NCBI RefSeq assembly: GCF_052113705.1
Contig: NZ_JBGQOG010000009.1
Span: 1-64,000 of the forward strand
Source of the DNA: JBGQOG01 sp052113705
GTDB lineage: Bacteria > Pseudomonadota > Alphaproteobacteria > Rhodobacterales > Rhodobacteraceae
Direction of reading: 5' to 3'
DNA length: 64,000 nucleotides
In this document: positions 59,782 to 64,000 of the stretch, one piece after another
Position numbering within the stretch: position 1 is the stretch's first letter
How the letters are laid out: each line of letters starts with the position of its first letter
Position numbers and translations under genes: made by a program
The notes under the pieces: generated by a model
Database searches by the model: none
What the model was told of the DNA's origin: nothing
What the model saw: only the letters and a program-made list of their open reading frames with translations

Positions 59782-60879
59782 ATGGAAAAGATGCCGAAAT
59801 GGGCGGATCTCGCCCTGATCCCGCTCCTCAGCCTGATCCTGGCCTTTGCCATCTCGGGTCTGGTGATCCTCGCCATCGGGGAAAACCCGGTTGAGGCGCT
59901 GAAGATCATGATCGAGGGCGCGCTGGGGTCGAGCTATGGCTGGGGATTCACGCTCTATTACGCCACCAGCTTTGTTTTCACCGGGCTGGCGGTGGCGGTG
60001 GCCAACCATGCCGCTTTGTTCAACATCGGCGGTGAGGGGCAGGCGACGATGGGCGGCCTCGGGGTGGCGCTGGTCTGCCTGATGCTGCCCTGGACGCATT
60101 GGGCGCTGGCGCTGCCGGTGGCCATTCTGGGGGCCGCGCTGTTTGGCGCCGCCTGGGCCGCGATTCCCGCCTGGCTGCAGGCCAAACGCGGCAGCCATAT
60201 CGTGATCACCACGATCATGTTCAACTTCATCGGCGCGGCGCTGCTGAACTATCTGCTGGTCAATGTCCTGCGCCCGGTGGGCAGCATGGATCCGGCCACG
60301 GCCCGCTTTCCGGCGGCCACGCATCTGCCGACGCTGAACGAAATGGCGGCGGGCATCGGCATGGTCTGGGGCAAGAACACCCCGGCCAATATCAGCTTTT
60401 TCGTCGCCCTGATCGCCTGCGTCGCGGTCTGGGCGCTGATCTGGCACACGCGGCTCGGCTATCAGATCCGCGCCTTTGGCAAATCGCAGCCTGCGGCGGT
60501 CTATGCCGGGATCTCGCCGGTGAAAATCACCCTCTATGCCATGCTGATCTCGGGCGGTCTGGCCGGGATGATGGCGATCAACAACGTCATGGGCGAATCC
60601 GAGCGTCTGGTGCTGAATTCGGTCGATGGCGCGGGCTTCATCGGGATTGCCGTGGCGCTGATGGGCCGCAACCATCCGTTCGGCATCCTGCTCGCCTCGC
60701 TGCTCTTCGGCTTTCTCTATCAGGGCGGCGGCGAGCTGGCGCTCTGGACCTCGATCCCGCGGGAACTGATCACCGTGATTCAGGCACTGGTGATCCTGTT
60801 CACCGGGGCGCTGGACAATATGGTGCGGATGCCGCTGGAGCGCGTCTTCCTCGCGCTCAACCGGAGGAAACGGGCATGA
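59782..60879 (+). CDS. Nucleoside ABC transporter permease 1
   Basis: A 365-aa permease of the YufP/NupP type. It has about nine hydrophobic segments, with LFNIGGEGQATMGGLGVALV (near residue 75), GSHIVITTIMFNFIGAALLN and GISPVKITLYAMLISGGLAG, typical of the branched-chain/nucleoside permease fold. It starts four bases after the ATPase gene and overlaps permease 2 as ATGA. Confidence 0.93.
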   Translation: MEKMPKWADLALIPLLSLILAFAISGLVILAIGENPVEALKIMIEGALGSSYGWGFTLYYATSFVFTGLAVAVANHAALFNIGGEGQATMGGLGVALVCLMLPWTHWALALPVAILGAALFGAAWAAIPAWLQAKRGSHIVITTIMFNFIGAALLNYLLVNVLRPVGSMDPATARFPAATHLPTLNEMAAGIGMVWGKNTPANISFFVALIACVAVWALIWHTRLGYQIRAFGKSQPAAVYAGISPVKITLYAMLISGGLAGMMAINNVMGESERLVLNSVDGAGFIGIAVALMGRNHPFGILLASLLFGFLYQGGGELALWTSIPRELITVIQALVILFTGALDNMVRMPLERVFLALNRRKRA

Positions 60880-61844
60880 GCTATCTTGATCTGATCCAGA
60901 TCCTCGGCTCGACCGTGCGGCTGGGGGTGCCCCTGCTGCTGGCCTGTCTGGCCGGGCTATACTCCGAGCGGGCGGGGATTTTCGACATCGGACTTGAGGG
61001 CAAGATGCTGGTGGCCGCCTGTTTCTCGGGCGCCATCGCGGCCGTCTCCGGCTCGCCCTGGATCGGCCTTGCGGCCGGGATCAGCGCCAGTCTGCTGTTT
61101 GCGGGCATCCACGGGCTGGCGGCCATCACCTTCCGCGGCAATCAGCTGATTTCCGGCGTGGCGATCAACTTTCTCGCCTCCGGGCTGACCGTGCTGATCG
61201 CGCAGAAATGGTTCGGTCAGGGCGGGCGCACCCCGCCGCTGTCCGGCGCGGCGCGGTTTGAGCCGATCATCTTGCCCGGCGCCCAGGCGATCAAGGACGT
61301 GCCCTTCATCGGGCCGCTCTATCACGGGCTGATTTCCGGGCATTCGGTGCTGGTCTATCTGGCCTTTGCGCTGGTGCCATTCAGCGCCTGGTTGCTCTAT
61401 GGCACCCGCTTTGGCCTGCGGCTGCGCGCGGTCGGCGAAAATCCGGCGGCGGTGGACACGGCGGGGATCTCGGTCGTGCGGCTACGCTTTGCGGCGGTGG
61501 CCATTGCAGGCGTGCTCTGCGGGGTGGCCGGGGCCTATCTCGCCACGGCACTCTCGGCCGGGTTTGGCAAGGAAATGACCTCTGGCCGCGGCTATATCGC
61601 GCTGGCGGCGCTGATCTTTGCCAAATGGCGGCCCTGGTATGCGCTGGGGGCCACGATGCTCTTTGGCTTCTTGCAGGCGCTGGCGCTGCGGCCGGACTTT
61701 CTGGTCAAGCTCGCCGGGCTGACGGTGCCGACGCAGCTTCTGGAGAGCCTGCCCTACATCATGACCGTTTTCATCCTCGCCGGGTTCGTCGGCAAGGCAA
61801 TCCCCCCCCGTGCCGGAGGCGAACCCTATGTCAAAGAACGCTGA
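60876..61844 (+). CDS. Nucleoside ABC transporter permease 2
   Basis: A 322-aa permease. It has SERAGIFDIGLEGKMLVAACF (cited in parts: GIFDIGLEGKML), FRGNQLISGVAINFLASGL, RAVGENPAAVDTAGISVVR and LSAGFGKEMTSGRGYIALAA, matching the YufQ/NupQ type. ATG 60876 (ATGA overlap with permease 1, GGAGGAAA upstream) is chosen. The frame is open far upstream inside permease 1, but that part is a shadow. The next gene starts within its last 17 bases. Confidence 0.94.
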   Translation: MSYLDLIQILGSTVRLGVPLLLACLAGLYSERAGIFDIGLEGKMLVAACFSGAIAAVSGSPWIGLAAGISASLLFAGIHGLAAITFRGNQLISGVAINFLASGLTVLIAQKWFGQGGRTPPLSGAARFEPIILPGAQAIKDVPFIGPLYHGLISGHSVLVYLAFALVPFSAWLLYGTRFGLRLRAVGENPAAVDTAGISVVRLRFAAVAIAGVLCGVAGAYLATALSAGFGKEMTSGRGYIALAALIFAKWRPWYALGATMLFGFLQALALRPDFLVKLAGLTVPTQLLESLPYIMTVFILAGFVGKAIPPRAGGEPYVKER

Positions 61845-62634
61845 GACCCTTGCCGCGCTGATCCGCGACCGGGCGGGCGCAGAGCCGCCGAAACTGGGGC
61901 TGATCCTCGGCTCGGGCCTTGGCCATCTGGCCGATGCGGTGGAGGGCGTGGCGATAGATTATGCCGATCTGCCGGGATTCCCGCATGCGGGGGTTTCGGG
62001 GCATAACCCGAAACTGGTGATCGGCACGCTGGAGGGCCAGCGCGTTGCGGTGTTCGGTGGCCGGGCGCATTACTATGAAAAGGGCGATGCCAGCGTGATG
62101 CGGCTGCCCCTCGAGGTGCTGAAGGCGCTCGGCGCGGAAAGCCTGATCCTGACCAATGCCGCCGGGTCTTTGCGCCCCGACATTCCGCCGGGCAATCTGA
62201 TGATGCTGAACGATCACATCAACTTCTCCGGCTCCAACCCGCTGTTTGGCGAGCCGACGGATGCCCGCTTCGTCCCCTTGAGCGAGGCGCATGACGCGGC
62301 CATCCGCGCGGGTCTGGCCAAGGCCGCCGGAGCCGAGGGGGTCGAATTGGCCGAGGGGGTCTATTGCTGGTTCTCCGGCCCCTCCTTCGAGACACCGGCC
62401 GAGATCCGCATGGCGCAACGCTGGGGCGCCGATGCGGTGGGCATGTCGACGGTGCCGGAGGTGATCCTCGCGCGGTTCCTCGGGCTGCGGGTGGCAGCGG
62501 TCTCGGTCATCACCAATATGGGCGCCGGGCTGAGCACGGAAGCGATCAGCCATGAGCATACCAAGGCGATGGCACCTTTGGGCGCGGCCAAGCTGGAAAA
62601 GGTCCTGCGCCGCTATCTGCGCGATCTGGTCTAA
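61828..62634 (+). CDS. Purine nucleoside phosphorylase (PNP, trimeric type)
   Basis: A 268-aa enzyme that splits purine nucleosides to base and pentose-1-phosphate. It has LGLILGSGLGHLADAV (phosphate-binding, near residue 28), FPHAGVSGHNPKLVIG, VFGGRAHYYEKGDASVMRLP, LTNAAGSLRPDIPPGNLMML and MSTVPEVILARFLGLRVAAV. SVITNMGAGLS holds the base-binding Asn. ATG 61828 with GGAGGCG upstream is preferred over GTG 61810. It overlaps the permease gene, which ties uptake to salvage. Confidence 0.94.
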   Translation: MSKNAETLAALIRDRAGAEPPKLGLILGSGLGHLADAVEGVAIDYADLPGFPHAGVSGHNPKLVIGTLEGQRVAVFGGRAHYYEKGDASVMRLPLEVLKALGAESLILTNAAGSLRPDIPPGNLMMLNDHINFSGSNPLFGEPTDARFVPLSEAHDAAIRAGLAKAAGAEGVELAEGVYCWFSGPSFETPAEIRMAQRWGADAVGMSTVPEVILARFLGLRVAAVSVITNMGAGLSTEAISHEHTKAMAPLGAAKLEKVLRRYLRDLV

Positions 62635-62638
62635 GCCA

Positions 62639-63085
62639 GTGACCAGCGTTGAGATCCGTCCCGCGCGGGCCGAGGACCGGGCGGGCTGGCTGCCGCTCTG
62701 GCAGGGGTATCTGGATTTTTACCAGCAGACCCTGCCCGAGGCACAGACCGATCTGACCTTTGCCCGCGCGCTCGACCCTGCCGAGTCGCTGCATCTCGTG
62801 ATCGCAGCGCGCAACGGGCAGTGTCTCGGCTTCGCCGCCTATGTCCTGCACCGCTCGACCTGGGCCGCGACCTGCTATTGCTATCTCGAGGACCTCTTCG
62901 TCGACCCCGCCGCGCGTGGACAGGGGATTGCTGCCGCCCTGATCGAGGGAGTGACCGAGGCGGCGCGCGCGGCGCAGGCCGAGCGGCTCTATTGGGTGAC
63001 CGACGCGGAGAACAGGACCGCGCAAAAGCTCTATGACCGGCTGGCGACGCGCAGTTCCTTCGTTCAATACCGTCGCCCGCTCTGA
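62639..63085 (+). CDS. GNAT family N-acetyltransferase
   Basis: A 148-aa acetyltransferase. It has VEIRPARAEDRAGWLPLWQG at the start, CYLEDLFVDPAARGQGIAAALIEGV as the acetyl-CoA motif (cited in parts: DPAARGQGIAAALIEG) and RLYWVTDAENRTAQKLYDRL. The start is GTG 62639, five bases after the PNP stop; no ATG gives a comparable product. Likely the last gene of the transporter operon. The acyl acceptor is unknown. Confidence 0.83.
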   Translation: MTSVEIRPARAEDRAGWLPLWQGYLDFYQQTLPEAQTDLTFARALDPAESLHLVIAARNGQCLGFAAYVLHRSTWAATCYCYLEDLFVDPAARGQGIAAALIEGVTEAARAAQAERLYWVTDAENRTAQKLYDRLATRSSFVQYRRPL

Positions 63086-63281
63086 GGCCGCTATCCGCCC
63101 AAAAGCGTCGCAAACAGCCGCCAAGTGCCTTTATTTATTGACGATAAGGTTGGTCGAGGATGCAGCTTAGCCACAGTCAGGCCTTCGTCTCCGGCCCATA
63201 GACGCTTTGGCCGCCAGAGCGTTTGACGCTGCTGCACATCCGGGCAAGAGTGGTAAAAAACCGCCGTCAGGGCCCTGATAC

Positions 63282-64000
63282 ATGCAGATCTACCTTCCGA
63301 TTGCCGAAGTTTCGGTCAATGCCTATGTCCTGTTGGGGCTGGGCGGGATCGTCGGCATCCTGTCCGGGCTGTTTGGCGTTGGCGGTGGCTTTCTGATCAC
63401 GCCCTTGCTGTTCTTCATTGGCATCCCGCCGACGGTGGCGGTGGCGACCGGCGCCAATCAGGTTGTGGCCTCGTCGGTCTCGGGCGTGCTGGCGCAGCTG
63501 AAACGCAAGGCGGTGGACATCCCGATGGGGCTGGTCCTACTGGTCGGCGGCCTCTGCGGTTCTGGCATGGGGATCTGGGTTTTCAACTTCCTCTCCGCGC
63601 TCGGGCAGATCGACCTCGCGGTGCAACTCTCTTATGTGCTGTTTCTGGGGCTGGTCGGGCTGCTGATGTTTCAGGAATCCCTGCGCGCGATGCGCCGGGC
63701 CCGCAAGGGCATCCGCAGCACCGGCAAGCGGCATCAGCATGGCTGGGTGCATAACCTGCCGCTGAAGATGAAATTCCGCGCCTCCGGCCTTTATATCAGC
63801 GTCATCCCGCCCTTTATCGTCGGGCTGTTTGTCGGCGTTTTGGGTGCGATCATGGGGGTCGGCGGCGGTTTCATCATGGTGCCGGCGATGATCTACCTGC
63901 TGGGGATGCCGACGAAAGTGGTGATCGGCACCTCGCTGTTTCAGATCCTGTTTGTCTCCGCTTTCACCACGATGATGCATGCGATCACCAACCAATCGGT
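63282..64000 (+). CDS. Sulfite exporter TauE/SafE family permease, 3' truncated by window edge
   Basis: The frame opens at ATG 63282 and remains open to the last base (239 codons). The first TauE half has GGIVGILSGLFGVGGGFLITP (near residue 20, cited in parts: LSGLFGVGGGFLITPLL) and ATGANQVVASSVSGVL. The second repeat begins LGAIMGVGGGFIMVPAMIYL. The two GVGGGF units are the family hallmark. Several hydrophobic segments are visible. It may export sulfite or organosulfonates; substrate unknown. No convincing promoter was found in the 196-base gap before it. Confidence 0.88.
   Translation, partial: MQIYLPIAEVSVNAYVLLGLGGIVGILSGLFGVGGGFLITPLLFFIGIPPTVAVATGANQVVASSVSGVLAQLKRKAVDIPMGLVLLVGGLCGSGMGIWVFNFLSALGQIDLAVQLSYVLFLGLVGLLMFQESLRAMRRARKGIRSTGKRHQHGWVHNLPLKMKFRASGLYISVIPPFIVGLFVGVLGAIMGVGGGFIMVPAMIYLLGMPTKVVIGTSLFQILFVSAFTTMMHAITNQS

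Noticed and set aside
13..64000. tRNA, rRNA or CRISPR in gaps
   Set aside because: No cloverleaf with TTCGA-type arm, no rRNA stretch and no regularly spaced repeats were seen in the gaps read; a tRNA scan would settle it.

Overview
The window is a gene-dense, GC-rich stretch of a chromosome from an alphaproteobacterium of the order Rhodobacterales (Rhodobacter/Paracoccus-like). The evidence is the gene content and order: a Tad/Cpa pilus locus with an OmpA-like lipoprotein between cpaC and cpaE, tolQRAB-pal-cpoB-tilS-ftsH running on from ruvCAB-ybgC, a CDP-alcohol phosphatidylcholine synthase, a DUF1127 protein with a CCTCCC-containing 3' region, and an Irr-type (ICE) palindrome before nfuA. 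No tRNA, rRNA, CRISPR array, transposase, integrase of a mobile element or prophage gene was seen. XerC is the housekeeping recombinase.

Layout. (1) 1-10830, plus strand: a Tad pilus operon with two Flp-like pilins (the first cut by the window edge), cpaB, cpaC secretin, an OmpA-like lipoprotein, cpaE, cpaF, tadB, tadC, tadD, a second TPR lipoprotein and the prepilin peptidase. tadE/F/G are not here. The operon contains three terminator-like hairpins, and a 19-codon leader ORF overlaps the cpaE start. (2) 10831-17986: a polytopic membrane protein, an AAA+ ATPase, a ligase-associated helicase and PdeM nuclease pair, and a membrane LytTR regulator that overlaps pdeM antiparallel. (3) 18315-34876, mostly minus strand: folD and chorismate mutase, a candidate 26-aa membrane peptide, MOSC protein, tam, ftsH, tilS, the Tol-Pal operon, ybgC, an unknown protein and ruvBAC, then DUF1127 on the plus strand with a possible CcsR-like sRNA, and a small membrane protein. 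(4) 34968-43713: prmA, msrA, priA (minus), DUF484-xerC, an EF-hand protein, phosphatidylcholine synthase and a DUF2189 membrane protein (plus). (5) 43772-49888: ileS, a truncated haemoglobin, and the YcjF/YcjX pair. (6) 50022-54602: truA and a three-gene surface-polysaccharide cluster (CapD-type dehydratase, sugar transferase, SDR epimerase). (7) 54820-57107: universal stress protein, nfuA, tsaB, rimI. (8) 57216-63085: a BMP-family nucleoside ABC transporter with purine nucleoside phosphorylase and a GNAT enzyme, followed by a TauE/SafE transporter cut by the right edge.

How the genes work together: the Tad genes form one secretion machine (secretin, ATPase, inner-membrane platform, peptidase, pilins). 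Tol-Pal, CpoB and YbgC maintain the outer membrane during division. RuvABC resolves Holliday junctions and has a near-consensus alphaproteobacterial LexA box upstream. The BMP transporter imports nucleosides that the phosphorylase can cleave.

The least explained features are: a repeated intergenic element (four copies; one is a near-perfect 34-bp inverted repeat, two flank msrA in opposite orientation); two tiny ORFs that overlap the starts of cpaE and ruvB by ATGA; the 26-aa membrane peptide; the DUF1127 3' RNA; and the intra-operon hairpins. Apart from these the window is ordinary housekeeping sequence. Gene identities come from protein motifs and context read by eye, with no database search.
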